Shown: positions 47,949 to 56,941, numbered from the stretch's first letter. The stretch: DNA of 64,000 bases from Flavobacteriaceae bacterium (GCA_013001285.1 JABDMU010000057.1:1-64000), one strand, 5' to 3'. A program made the numbers and translations. The notes: generated by a model not told the origin, from the sequence alone.

Positions 47949-50429
47949 ATGAAGAAATTAATCACTCTTTGTGCAATGCTGTTATTTGTTGCACAAACTT
48001 CACCAGCCAGCACGTTCAATGACGTTTTTAAAGATGGACAGATCACAGGAACAGTCATTGATGACACTTTAAACGAGCCTTTACCCTATGTAAATATTAT
48101 CGTAAATAAACCTAATGGAGAATTGCTCCTGGGTGGAATTACTGGAGATGATGGGGCATTTAAAATAGGAAAGATCCCCGAAGGGAGTTATCAAGTTGTG
48201 ATCCAATTTATCGGATTTAAAAAAATAATACGTGATATAACGATTACAAGAAGAAATTCTAAAATAGATCTCGGCGAGATCAGACTCGAAGAATCTGCTG
48301 AAGGTTTGGACGAAGTAACTGTTGTTGCTGAAGTTTCTACAATTCAGCAAAAAGTAGATCGTAAAGTTATCACTATTGGAAAAGATCTTGCTGCAACTGG
48401 AACAGCCTCAGAACTTATGGTTGGAATTCCATCGGTTAGTGTGGATGCTCAAACTGGAGACATCAGCTTGCGAGGTAATTCCAATGTGCAAGTTATGGTC
48501 GATGGAAAATTATCAAACATTCCGACTGCTCAATTATTAAGGCAAATTCCTTCAAGTGCGATCAAGTCTATTGAATTGATCACAAACCCATCGGCAAAAT
48601 ACAACCCGGAAGGGATGAGTGGGATCATTAATATTGTACTTCATAAGAACGTGCTTCAAGGATTTAATGGTAGTGTAAGCACCAATTTAAGCTACGAAAG
48701 AGAAGCCAAATTCAATAGTTCATTAAACCTTAACTACCGAACGGGGAAAATCAATATTTATGGTAATTGGAGCGGAAATATTGCCAAAAACCAGAATAGA
48801 GGAAATGTATTCAGACCAGAAAATAATTCAGATCAATTTTTTAAGTTTTTAGACGATAGAAAATCACATCTCTTTAAAGTTGGGCTAGATGTTTATTTAG
48901 ATGAAAAAAATACAATTTCAGTTTTTACAAGCCAGAACATAGCTAAAAATAGTACCCTCGGACAGACCGATGCATTTTTTTATGACAATCCATCTTTCAA
49001 CCAACAGCAAATGTTTATTGCTGACGGTGACAATAATTCGGGACAATATAATTTTAATTACAAACGAGACTTTTCGAAAGAAGGACACAATATTGAACTT
49101 GAAGTAGATCATAATGATTTTAATAGTGATAACCCAGTAGAATATGACTTTACTTTAGGAGGACAAAATGATTTTGTCGAAGTTAATGCTACCGATCGTG
49201 TTAGAACAACTATTAATTTAGATTATATAAACCCACTTTCTGAAAAATCAAAATTAGAATTGGGATTGCAAGCACGATTGTTTAATACTAATATCGATTA
49301 TAATTCAACGGGTGATTCATTCAACGAAATGGGTGAATTAGCTCCGACACCTAGTACAATATTTGATTATACAAGAGACATCTATTCTGCTTATGCAACT
49401 TATAGTAAGACTTTAGAAAAATGGACTTATCAAGTTGGTGTGAGAGCAGAAACTGTACAAGTCGATGCATTAGCACTTCAAACAGATGTTGTATCAGATA
49501 TTACAACACCATTTGAGTTTAAGAACGACTACGTTGAACTATACCCTTCCGCATTTTTAACCTATTCCCCTTCTGAAAAGAATTCATATCAGGTAAGTTT
49601 TAGCAGACGTGTAGATCGTCCGGGAATTGGCCAAGTAAATCCTATTAGAGAATGGGCAACACCACTTATTTCATCTTTTGGAAATCAACAATTAGAACCA
49701 CAGTTTACGAATTCAGTTGAGGCTAATTATACAAGAAATTTAAAAGATCGTAAGGGTAGCATAACCGCAGGTGTATTTTATCGTGCAATTTCGAATGAAA
49801 TTAACAGAGCTTTATTTATAGATAGAAGCGATGTGAATTCTGGACGTATCATTTTAACTCATGATAATTTTGATGATACTTCAGCATATGGCTTTGAATT
49901 ATCATCAAATTACCGACCAACATCATGGTGGAGTATAAATGGGAGTTTCGATATTTATTCACAAACGCAGAAGGGAATTGCAGAGACCTTAGATGCACCA
50001 ATTGAAACTGCTACTATTGACGATATTGTAAGAGAAGTTCGTGAAGTTGATAACGTTGCCTGGAATTTTAGAATGTTTAATAATTTTAAAGTCAATAAGA
50101 CTTTGACCTTCACAGCTTTCGGTTTCTACAGAGGAAAAAACAGAACACTCCAATTTGACATAGATCCAATGTATTTTGTAAACCTTGGAGCTCGTGTAAG
50201 TTTTGCTGAAGGTAGAGGTTCGTTCAGCTTAAACTTTAACGATGTTTTTAATACCATGGATTTCTCCGGACAAGGTAACTTACCATTTGAACAAGTGATC
50301 CTATTTGAATGGGAAAGTCAAACTATTTCTGCTGGATTAACCTATAGTTTTGGAAGTGGAAAATACAGAGCGAAATCGCGTAAGAGAAGAGATAGCGATG
50401 TAAAAGAAGGAAGCGGAGGCGTTTTCTAG
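47949..50429 (+). CDS. TonB-receptor-like outer membrane beta-barrel protein (OMP_b-brl_3 type)
   Basis: An 826-residue outer membrane protein. A signal peptide (1-20), then a carboxypeptidase-regulatory-like domain (about 32-110, GTVIDDTLNEPLPYVNIIV), then a plug-like segment (TASELMVGIPSVSVDAQTGDISLRG; LITNPSAKYNPEGMSGIINIV). The remaining ~580 residues form the barrel, with alternating aromatic strands and a basic tail. It lacks a clear SusC-type TonB box. No SusD gene is beside it. Such proteins are thought to import ligands, but the ligand is unknown. TGTTAA repeats lie on both sides of the gene. Confidence 0.9.
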   Translation: MKKLITLCAMLLFVAQTSPASTFNDVFKDGQITGTVIDDTLNEPLPYVNIIVNKPNGELLLGGITGDDGAFKIGKIPEGSYQVVIQFIGFKKIIRDITITRRNSKIDLGEIRLEESAEGLDEVTVVAEVSTIQQKVDRKVITIGKDLAATGTASELMVGIPSVSVDAQTGDISLRGNSNVQVMVDGKLSNIPTAQLLRQIPSSAIKSIELITNPSAKYNPEGMSGIINIVLHKNVLQGFNGSVSTNLSYEREAKFNSSLNLNYRTGKINIYGNWSGNIAKNQNRGNVFRPENNSDQFFKFLDDRKSHLFKVGLDVYLDEKNTISVFTSQNIAKNSTLGQTDAFFYDNPSFNQQQMFIADGDNNSGQYNFNYKRDFSKEGHNIELEVDHNDFNSDNPVEYDFTLGGQNDFVEVNATDRVRTTINLDYINPLSEKSKLELGLQARLFNTNIDYNSTGDSFNEMGELAPTPSTIFDYTRDIYSAYATYSKTLEKWTYQVGVRAETVQVDALALQTDVVSDITTPFEFKNDYVELYPSAFLTYSPSEKNSYQVSFSRRVDRPGIGQVNPIREWATPLISSFGNQQLEPQFTNSVEANYTRNLKDRKGSITAGVFYRAISNEINRALFIDRSDVNSGRIILTHDNFDDTSAYGFELSSNYRPTSWWSINGSFDIYSQTQKGIAETLDAPIETATIDDIVREVREVDNVAWNFRMFNNFKVNKTLTFTAFGFYRGKNRTLQFDIDPMYFVNLGARVSFAEGRGSFSLNFNDVFNTMDFSGQGNLPFEQVILFEWESQTISAGLTYSFGSGKYRAKSRKRRDSDVKEGSGGVF

Positions 50430-50477
50430 AACATAAATTAAGCCAATTAATAACCTACATAAATAGTTGATGGTTAG

Positions 50478-50570
50478 TGTTAATGTTTGGTTATTAAGGA
50501 AAGCCCGGGGTGTCACTGCTCTGGGCTTTTCATTTTAAAGAATATGTTAAAATTGGTTAAATAATGTTAA
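50478..50570. repeat. TGTTAA/GGTTA repeats downstream of the outer membrane protein gene
   Basis: The unit TGTTAA followed a few bases later by GGTTA occurs at 50478-50493 and 50545-50560, with a further TGTTAA at 50565 and a third full unit at 50629-50644. The first and third units each lie directly ahead of a terminator hairpin. Confidence 0.45.
50500..50531 (+). terminator. Intrinsic terminator after the outer membrane protein gene
   Basis: AAAGCCC (50500-50506) and GGGCTTT (50523-50529) pair perfectly, followed by TTTTC. It lies 70 bases after the stop codon of the outer membrane protein. Confidence 0.7.
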
Positions 50571-50579
50571 CGAATGAAA

Positions 50580-50689
50580 TAATTTTGAACTTTTTACGTC
50601 TTAAAGTATATAGGCATTTTTTAGTAAATGTTAATGTTGGTTAATAGCAAAAAAACCGAGGTCGTTCTCAACGTCTCGGTTTTTTTTAT
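50580..50689 (+). ncRNA. Possible small RNA with its own promoter and terminator
   Basis: A consensus -7 box TAATTTTG at 50580-50587 lies between two terminators. A transcript starting near 50594 would run about 95 bases to the strong terminator ending at 50688. There is no ORF of note within it. It contains a TGTTAATGTTGGTTAA unit just before the hairpin. A TTG lies 24 bases above the box, longer than ideal. This is a prediction from promoter and terminator alone. Confidence 0.35.
50649..50688. terminator. Strong bidirectional terminator
   Basis: AAAAAAACCGAG and CTCGGTTTTTTT form a perfect 12-base stem with a 14-base loop. The T-run on one side and A-run on the other let it stop transcripts from both directions, including the KASIII-like gene on the minus strand. 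Confidence 0.85.
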
Positions 50690-50720
50690 TTTTATAAATC
50701 TAATGGGTTTAGTTGCCTAA

Positions 50721-51728
50721 TTAAGCCCATTTCATAATGACACTTCCCCAAGTGAAACCGCTTCCAAATGCAGCTAAAACAACATTGTCACCTTCTTTTA
50801 TTTTTCCTTCTTCCCAGGCTTCGGTCAAAGCAATGATAACAGAAGCAGCAGTTGTATTGCCATACTTCATTATATTGTTGAAAACTTGATCGTCTCTCAG
50901 TTTAAATTTCTTCTGAATGAATTGCGCAATACGCAAATTGGCTTGATGCGGAATAAGCATATCGATGTCTTCCTTGTTCAAATTGTTTTTTGCCAATCCT
51001 TCCATGATCACTTCGCTAAAACGCACCACTGCATTCTTAAATACGAAGGTCCCATCCATATATGGAAAATAGGACACATCTTCTTCACTATTCTCTAAAA
51101 TTTCAGGCACCCAATGTCCTATACTTGGTGAAGCAACGATCAGTTTGTCGGCATATTTTCCTTCACTATGTAAGTGCGTCGATAAAATTCCTTTGGAATT
51201 ATCTTCTTCTCTCGACAATACGCAAGCTCCTGCACCATCGCCAAAAATTACTGTTACTCCTCGTCCACGTGTTGTTTTATCCAATCCATTTGAATGGTAT
51301 TCTGCCCCAATAACTAAGATGTTCTTATACATTCCTGTTTTAATGAATTGATCGGCTGTGGCAATGGCATAAACAAATCCGGAGCACTGATTTCTAATAT
51401 CGATGGCTCCTATGGTATCCATCTCTAACATATCCTGCACTTGAACTCCACAACCCGGGAAATAATAATCTGGACTTAAAGTAGCAAATACAATAAAATC
51501 GATATCATCTTTTGTCAATCCAGCGCGTTCAATGGCAATTCTTGCAGCTTTGGCACCCATGACTGCCGATGAATCTCCAGTCCCTTTTTTGATCCATCTG
51601 CGTTCTTTAATTCCAGTACGCTCTTGAATCCAGGCATCATTCGTATCCATCATTTTTGACAGATCATCATTTGTTACCACATTGTCTGGGACATAGTGAC
51701 CAAGACCAATTATTTTTGAATTGTACAT
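50721..51728 (-). CDS. 3-oxoacyl-ACP synthase III (FabH/KASIII) family protein
   Basis: A 335-residue thiolase-fold condensing enzyme. The Cys-His-Asn triad is complete: Cys115 (RNQCSGFVYA), His261 (PHQANLRIA) and Asn291 (KYGNTTAAS). It opens SKIIGLGHYVPDN and has IQERTGIKERRW. Classical FabH starts fatty acid synthesis from acetyl-CoA, but here no fab genes are adjacent. It could be a second KASIII for a special lipid or pigment. The Met at 51728 gives the family start; the open frame extends 27 codons further but lies beyond the promoter box. Confidence 0.88.
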   Translation of the reverse strand: MYNSKIIGLGHYVPDNVVTNDDLSKMMDTNDAWIQERTGIKERRWIKKGTGDSSAVMGAKAARIAIERAGLTKDDIDFIVFATLSPDYYFPGCGVQVQDMLEMDTIGAIDIRNQCSGFVYAIATADQFIKTGMYKNILVIGAEYHSNGLDKTTRGRGVTVIFGDGAGACVLSREEDNSKGILSTHLHSEGKYADKLIVASPSIGHWVPEILENSEEDVSYFPYMDGTFVFKNAVVRFSEVIMEGLAKNNLNKEDIDMLIPHQANLRIAQFIQKKFKLRDDQVFNNIMKYGNTTAASVIIALTEAWEEGKIKEGDNVVLAAFGSGFTWGSVIMKWA

Positions 51729-51755
51729 ATAATTATTGTTTGAAAAGGCAAAGTA

Positions 51756-51763
51756 CAAAATTA
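51756..51763 (-). promoter_or_regulatory. -7 box (TAATTTTG) before the KASIII-like gene
   Basis: On the minus strand TAATTTTG lies 27 bases upstream of the ATG at 51728, supporting that start. No well-placed TTG was seen. Confidence 0.4.
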
Positions 51764-51803
51764 ATGACTTTAAGACAACGTGTAAAACGATGTCTGGAAC
51801 TAA

Positions 51804-51817
51804 TGTCACTTTGTCAC
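51804..51817 (+). promoter_or_regulatory. Tandem TGTCAC repeat upstream of htpG
   Basis: TGTCAC occurs at 51804-51809 and again at 51812-51817, eight bases apart. It lies 10 bases upstream of the sigma-54-like element, a place where an activator or repressor could bind. Confidence 0.5.
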
Positions 51818-51827
51818 ATTTTAATTC

Positions 51828-51844
51828 TTGGTACTTTTTTTGTC
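51828..51844 (+). promoter_or_regulatory. Sigma-54-like promoter before htpG
   Basis: TGGTACT-TTTT-TTGTC (from 51829) aligns with the -24/-12 consensus TGGCACG-N4-TTGCW in exact spacing, with three T-for-C/G changes. The GG and TG landmarks are in place. The start point would be near 51855, about 20 bases before the htpG ATG at 51874. No TAnnTTTG box was seen in this interval. Confidence 0.45.
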
Positions 51845-51873
51845 TATATGCTAAAAACTAAAATAGATTTATT

Positions 51874-53754
51874 ATGAAAGGAAATATTAATGTTTCGGTA
51901 GAAAATATCTTTCCGTTAATTAAAAAGTTTCTATACAGCGATCACGAAATATTTTTACGTGAACTTATAAGTAATGCGACTGATGCCACTTTAAAACTTA
52001 AACACTTGTCCAATATTGGTGAAGCCAAAGTTGACTATGGCAATCCTCAAATTGAAGTTAAGGTCGATAAGAAAAACAAAAAACTACATATCATTGATCA
52101 GGGCCTTGGAATGACGGCCGAAGAAGTTGAAAAATACATCAACGAAGTGGCCTTTTCAGGTGCGGAAGAATTTTTAGACAAATACAAAGACAAGGTTGAT
52201 GATGCTGGGATAATCGGACATTTTGGACTTGGATTTTATTCGGCCTTTATGGTTGCCGATAAAGTTGAGATCAAAACAAAGTCCTATTTAGATGAAGATG
52301 CAGCGCACTGGACTTGCGATGGTTCACCAGAATTTACTTTGGTAAAGGGGAAGAAAAAAACAAGAGGTACTGAAGTCATATTGCATATTGCTGACGATTC
52401 AACTGAGTTTTTAGAAGAAGCCAGAATTCGTGAGCTTTTGTTGAAATACAACAAATTTATGCCTGTACCCATTAAATTTGGTACCAAAGAAGAAACCCTT
52501 CCCTTACCTGAAGGTGCCGATAAAGATGCAAAGCCAAAAACAAAAACTGTAGATAACATCATCAACAATCCGGATCCGGCATGGACCAAACAACCTGCTG
52601 ACCTTAATGATGAAGACTATAAGAATTTCTATCGTGAATTGTATCCAATGCAATTTGAAGAACCTTTATTCAATATTCATTTGAATGTTGATTATCCGTT
52701 CAATCTTACAGGAATCCTATATTTCCCGAAGATGACCAACGATCTGAACATTCAAAAAGATAAAATTCAGTTATACCAAAACCAGGTATTTGTCACAGAT
52801 AATGTTGAAGGTATAGTTCCTGAATTCTTAACCATGTTGCGTGGCGTCATCGATTCGCCAGACATTCCTTTAAATGTGTCGCGTAGTTATTTGCAAGCCG
52901 ATGGCAATGTTAAAAAGATCTCGTCTTACATCACAAGAAAGGTTGCCGATAAATTGAAGTCTTTGTTTAATGACAATCGTGAAGATTTTGAAAAGAAATG
53001 GGATGATATTAAGATCGTTATAGAATACGGAATGCTTAGCGAAGAGAAATTCTTTGAAAAAGCCGATGCCTTTGCATTATACCCTTCAGTAGATGGTACC
53101 TATTACACGTATGATGAATTATATAATAAGATCAAAGCAAATCAAACCGATAAGGATGATAAATTGGTCATTTTGTATGCTTCAAACAAAGACGAGCAGC
53201 ACAGCTATATCGAAAGCGCAAAGGCTAAAGGATATGAGGTCCTTCTATTAGATTCACCAATCGTTTCTCACCTCATCCAAAAATTAGAAACGTCGAAAGA
53301 TAAGATCTCTTTTGCTCGTGTTGATGCTGATCATATTGATAATTTGATCAAGAAAGAGGATACGCGCATTTCGAAACTTTCGGATGACGAAAAAACAGCC
53401 CTAGATACCTTATTGAAGGAGGTTATCCCAGCCGAAAAATTCTCGGTGCAATTAGAAGCTATGGATAGCGAGGCAGCACCATTTATTATTACGCAACCAG
53501 AATTTATGCGACGCATGAAAGAAATGCAGCAAACTGGTGGGGGTATGTTTGGTATGGGCAATATGCCGGAAATGTTCAATTTAGTAGTGAATACTAATCA
53601 CCAGTTAGTTGGTGATATTCTGAACACCAAAACTAAAAAGAAACAAGAACGATTGATCAATCAAAGTTTAGATCTTGCTCGACTATCGCAAGGCCTTTTA
53701 CGAGGTGAAGAGCTCACCAACTTTATTAAGAGAAGTTATGATATGATCAAATAA
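51874..53754 (+). CDS. htpG: Molecular chaperone HtpG (Hsp90)
   Basis: A 626-residue bacterial Hsp90. The N-terminal GHKL ATPase domain has ELISNATDA near 29-37, IIDQGLGMT near 74 and HFGLGFYSAFMV near 115, including the ATP lid. The middle domain carries the conserved Arg near NVSRSYLQ (about 337). The C-terminal dimerisation region ends with LARLSQGLL and a KRSYDM tail. It has a short charged insertion near residues 210-225. It is monocistronic, with its own upstream regulatory sites and downstream terminator, as expected of a stress gene. Confidence 0.97.
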   Translation: MKGNINVSVENIFPLIKKFLYSDHEIFLRELISNATDATLKLKHLSNIGEAKVDYGNPQIEVKVDKKNKKLHIIDQGLGMTAEEVEKYINEVAFSGAEEFLDKYKDKVDDAGIIGHFGLGFYSAFMVADKVEIKTKSYLDEDAAHWTCDGSPEFTLVKGKKKTRGTEVILHIADDSTEFLEEARIRELLLKYNKFMPVPIKFGTKEETLPLPEGADKDAKPKTKTVDNIINNPDPAWTKQPADLNDEDYKNFYRELYPMQFEEPLFNIHLNVDYPFNLTGILYFPKMTNDLNIQKDKIQLYQNQVFVTDNVEGIVPEFLTMLRGVIDSPDIPLNVSRSYLQADGNVKKISSYITRKVADKLKSLFNDNREDFEKKWDDIKIVIEYGMLSEEKFFEKADAFALYPSVDGTYYTYDELYNKIKANQTDKDDKLVILYASNKDEQHSYIESAKAKGYEVLLLDSPIVSHLIQKLETSKDKISFARVDADHIDNLIKKEDTRISKLSDDEKTALDTLLKEVIPAEKFSVQLEAMDSEAAPFIITQPEFMRRMKEMQQTGGGMFGMGNMPEMFNLVVNTNHQLVGDILNTKTKKKQERLINQSLDLARLSQGLLRGEELTNFIKRSYDMIK

Positions 53755-53771
53755 GTTCGATATTATTTCAT

Positions 53772-53807
53772 AAAAAACCACTATGATTTATCATGGTGGT
53801 TTTTTTA
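53772..53807 (+). terminator. Intrinsic terminator after htpG
   Basis: AAAAAACCAC-ATGA pairs with TCAT-GTGGTTTTTT (one bulged position on each side), followed by Ts. It lies 17 bases after the htpG stop. Confidence 0.8.
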
Positions 53808-53832
53808 TGCCTAGTTACGTCATCATTTAATC

Positions 53833-53840
53833 TATCTTTG
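53833..53840 (+). promoter_or_regulatory. -7 box (TATCTTTG) before the DEAD-box gene
   Basis: TATCTTTG fits TAnnTTTG and lies 23 bases upstream of the ATG at 53864. Confidence 0.5.
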
Positions 53841-53863
53841 TAACGTTATTTTATCACAAATGC

Positions 53864-55099
53864 ATGTCCTTTAAAGACCTTGGCCTTAATAAATCCTTAT
53901 TGCGAGCGGTAGCCGAAGCTGGTTACGACAATCCTACACCTGCGCAGGAACGAACAATTCCAGAAGTTTTAGAAAAGCGAGATGTCATCGTATCTGCGAA
54001 GACCGGAACCGGAAAGACAGCAGCATTCGCTTTGCCTATATTACAGTTGTTATTCGGTAAACAAGACGCTGCTAAAAAAGGAAAGCAAATAAAAGCCTTG
54101 ATCATAAGTCCAACTCGAGAATTAGCAATTCAAATTGGTGAAAATTTCAAAACCTATAGCACATATACGAATTTAAGAACCACTGTTATTTTTGGTGGTG
54201 CTTCTATTGATCCACAGAAAGATGTTTTGCGAAAAGGCGTCGATATTTTAATCGCTACGCCAGGTCGCTTATTAGATCTTCAAAAACAAAATATTGTGAA
54301 CCTGGATTTCGTTGAAATTCTTGTACTGGACGAAGCCGATCTCATGCTTGATATGGGCTTCATAGATGATGTAAAAAAAATAGAACGACTGTGCACAAGA
54401 GAAAAGCAAATTTTATTATTCTCAGCGACTATACCGTACAAAGTTGAACAGCTTGCTAGCAGCATTTTAAGAGCACCTCAACGCATTGAAGTTTCTCCTA
54501 ACGCATCAACATCGACCCATGTTGATCAATTGCTGTACTATGTCCCTAAACGCAACAAGATTGAATTGTGTCTTCATCTCCTAAGAAATACAATAAAAGG
54601 AAGCATCATTATATTCCGCCGCACAAAATTTGGTGTAGATAAGTTAGAAAAAACTTTAGCTAAAAATAATTATGAAGTACTTAGTCTTCACGGTGATAAG
54701 AGCCAAAGTGCGCGACAAATAGCATTAAACCGATTTAAAAAAGGGGAAGTCAATATTTTAATAGCAACTGATGTTGCTGCTCGGGGTATTGATATTGATG
54801 ATCTGGATGCCGTAGTCAATTTTGATCTGCCGAATATTCCGGAAACCTATGTGCATCGCATTGGAAGAACCGCTCGAGCTGGCCAATCAGGAACGGCGTA
54901 TTCATTTTGTTCGGCTGATGAAAAATCTTATGTGAAAAAAATTGAGGATCTGATCCAAAAGAAGATCGAAATCATTACAGATCATCCTTATCCACTAGAT
55001 CCTAAAGCGAAGAAAGAGATTCACAAATCAAAGGGTAGTAAATATAAAAAAGGCAGAAAGAGTAAGGCTTCAAAAAAGAAAAAGAAACGCTGGTACTAA
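53864..55099 (+). CDS. DEAD-box ATP-dependent RNA helicase
   Basis: A 411-residue RNA helicase with all family motifs. The Q motif region is YDNPTPAQERTIP, motif I AKTGTGKTAAF near 46, Ia PTRELAIQ, II DEADLMLDMGF near 157, III SAT near 190, and VI HRIGRTARAG near 325. The C-terminal ~40 residues are a Lys/Ser-rich basic tail likely to bind RNA. Such proteins in Bacteroidota (RhlE-like) help in ribosome assembly or RNA turnover. Its stop is directly adjacent to that of the convergent CotH-like gene. Confidence 0.94.
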   Translation: MSFKDLGLNKSLLRAVAEAGYDNPTPAQERTIPEVLEKRDVIVSAKTGTGKTAAFALPILQLLFGKQDAAKKGKQIKALIISPTRELAIQIGENFKTYSTYTNLRTTVIFGGASIDPQKDVLRKGVDILIATPGRLLDLQKQNIVNLDFVEILVLDEADLMLDMGFIDDVKKIERLCTREKQILLFSATIPYKVEQLASSILRAPQRIEVSPNASTSTHVDQLLYYVPKRNKIELCLHLLRNTIKGSIIIFRRTKFGVDKLEKTLAKNNYEVLSLHGDKSQSARQIALNRFKKGEVNILIATDVAARGIDIDDLDAVVNFDLPNIPETYVHRIGRTARAGQSGTAYSFCSADEKSYVKKIEDLIQKKIEIITDHPYPLDPKAKKEIHKSKGSKYKKGRKSKASKKKKKRWY

Positions 55100-56158
55100 T
55101 TATTTTAAGCGTGCCTGATCTAATATTTGATTCTTATATTTCCTTTCGTTAGCGATAATTTCGAAAAAATCTAGCACATAATTTCTTGCTACTGAAAATT
55201 CTTTTTCGTTATCAAAATAGCTTTGGCAGGCATCGATGGTTGCCATGATCTCAGGTTTTTTTTCAATGAATTCATTACGCACTTGTTCAAAAAGAGCCAT
55301 GTCCCGTTTAAAACCTCTAAATTTTCTTTGTGTCACAGATTCAATACCCATGTCCTTATCACCTATTTGAGAGACAATAGCATAACTACAATTTACTAAT
55401 CCCGCCAAATCAAAATCATACGGAACTGGTGTGATCTTTTTCTCAACAAAAATAAGTTTGACATTATGCTGGTAGGCTTGTGAGAAATCGGTGTTCCCAA
55501 TCATAAATTGAAAAAAGGCATTGCGTACAGAAGTGAGATCATCTTGTTGCAAAGGGTGTACCGATCTGTCGTAAACCTTGCCGTCTATTCTTTTGGCCAA
55601 GCGTTCATCATCTTCTATTAAAAATCCTTTTACGAGATGAATTTTGCTCTTATTCTTTTTTAATTCTTCAAATTCAATATCAACCATTCGCACTTTGAAA
55701 TAGTATGGTGAAATTATCTCAAATATTTTATAGGCAATATACTCTTTGATGACATTGTCGTTTTTATCTGACTGATTAATACAAGGTAAAACCAGTTTTA
55801 ATCGTTTTTCACCTTTAAATATAGTTTCTTTTAGATCGGACTTTTTAAACTTCAATTTTATCGGTGGAAAATAGCAATTCTTCAATCTGAAATTTCCCCT
55901 TGCTCGTATTTTTACATTTAAGGAATCCCATAAACCTTCATTATTTTTATAAATGAAATGCGATGCGACATAAGTAGAATCGTTTGTTTCTTTTTTAATA
56001 TTCTTTATTGAAAAGGATAGTTTTATTGGAAGAATTTCTTTTTCAGAAAACAACGAGGCTTCCTGTTCAGAAATTTTGGTTGGTTCATTCTGAGAAAAAC
56101 AAATGCTATTTAAAGTAACACAAATTAATAGTGCCAGTATTAGGCTTTGCTTATTCAT
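55100..56158 (-). CDS. Exported protein with distant CotH-kinase-like features
   Basis: A 352-residue exported protein (signal peptide ending SICFSQ). I do not recognise a firm family. Several segments recall CotH-type atypical kinases: a basic strand VKIRARGNFRLKNCYFPPIKLKF, then KRLKLVLPC, an ATP-site-like KGFLIEDDERLAKR near 183, QFMIGNTDFSQAYQHN near 225, and PVPYDFDLAGLVN near 255, where Asp-Phe-Asp resembles the CotH DFD metal motif. If so it would phosphorylate secreted proteins. The assignment is an inference from motif order. It is convergent with the helicase and divergent from a membrane protein. Confidence 0.6.
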   Translation of the reverse strand: MNKQSLILALLICVTLNSICFSQNEPTKISEQEASLFSEKEILPIKLSFSIKNIKKETNDSTYVASHFIYKNNEGLWDSLNVKIRARGNFRLKNCYFPPIKLKFKKSDLKETIFKGEKRLKLVLPCINQSDKNDNVIKEYIAYKIFEIISPYYFKVRMVDIEFEELKKNKSKIHLVKGFLIEDDERLAKRIDGKVYDRSVHPLQQDDLTSVRNAFFQFMIGNTDFSQAYQHNVKLIFVEKKITPVPYDFDLAGLVNCSYAIVSQIGDKDMGIESVTQRKFRGFKRDMALFEQVRNEFIEKKPEIMATIDACQSYFDNEKEFSVARNYVLDFFEIIANERKYKNQILDQARLK

Positions 56159-56164
56159 ATTTAT

Positions 56165-56941
56165 GTGTTAACTTTAACAAATATAACTATTTACCATCAA
56201 CCAATTAAAAAATATCTTTCCATATTAAATTACAGAACAGCAATTGTTCTGATTATTTCGGTAATTGTTACCTACATTTCCTATAAATATGATATCAATT
56301 TCAATGTTGATCTTACCTTATTGAGTATAGCTATTATTTTTCCATTGGTATTTACCATTCGTGGTTCCTTTAGACGTAGAGAAAAGGCTTTAGAACATTT
56401 AAGTGAATTTAGAAGTACCATTAAAACTGTGAAGTATTTCTTATTGAGCAATCAAGAACTTTCAGATAAATACAAACATGAAATCGAGGAAATATTGCTT
56501 AATATAAACTCAAGCGTGCTTTCACATTTGGAAAAAAAGGACTCAACTATGAAAGATTTAGATGATATCATTCATAATGTTTATCAATTCGTATTAGATA
56601 AACATGACGATATTCCAAGACAAATCAGGGAAAAGGTATTTCGATTTATGAAAGACATGCATGAATCTATAGAAAATTTACATGCCATTCATACGCATAG
56701 AACCCCTATAAGTTTAATGGCATATTGCTTGATTTTTATTTACATCTTTCCTCTGATCTATGCACCAACTATGATCAATAATATAGGTGTATACGCACCA
56801 GAATGGGTTGCTTACCTCGTTGTAGTGCTCACCGAATTCATACTTATTTCATTATATAATATTCAGGATCAGTTAGAATATCCTTTTGATAAAGTGGGCA
56901 TGGATGATATTAATCTGGATAATTTCCGTATCGATCGCTAA
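56165..56941 (+). CDS. Membrane protein of unknown function, GTG start
   Basis: A 258-residue protein with two hydrophobic pairs: about 25-65 and about 185-235. Between them is a charged helical region of ~110 residues (HLEKKDSTMKDLDDIIHNV, then QIREKVFRFMKDM). The C-terminus LEYPFDKVGMDDINLDNFRI recalls the end of bestrophin-type channels (FDxxGxDDI), so a remote bestrophin relationship is possible. No ATG fits; the GTG at 56165 lies just outside the divergent CotH-like gene and is the simplest start, although a TTG six codons earlier exists. Confidence 0.65.
   Translation: MLTLTNITIYHQPIKKYLSILNYRTAIVLIISVIVTYISYKYDINFNVDLTLLSIAIIFPLVFTIRGSFRRREKALEHLSEFRSTIKTVKYFLLSNQELSDKYKHEIEEILLNINSSVLSHLEKKDSTMKDLDDIIHNVYQFVLDKHDDIPRQIREKVFRFMKDMHESIENLHAIHTHRTPISLMAYCLIFIYIFPLIYAPTMINNIGVYAPEWVAYLVVVLTEFILISLYNIQDQLEYPFDKVGMDDINLDNFRIDR

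Noticed and set aside
51656-51877. 73-codon plus-strand frame just before htpG
   Set aside because: It overlaps the KASIII-like start region and the htpG regulatory sites, and reads as random residues.
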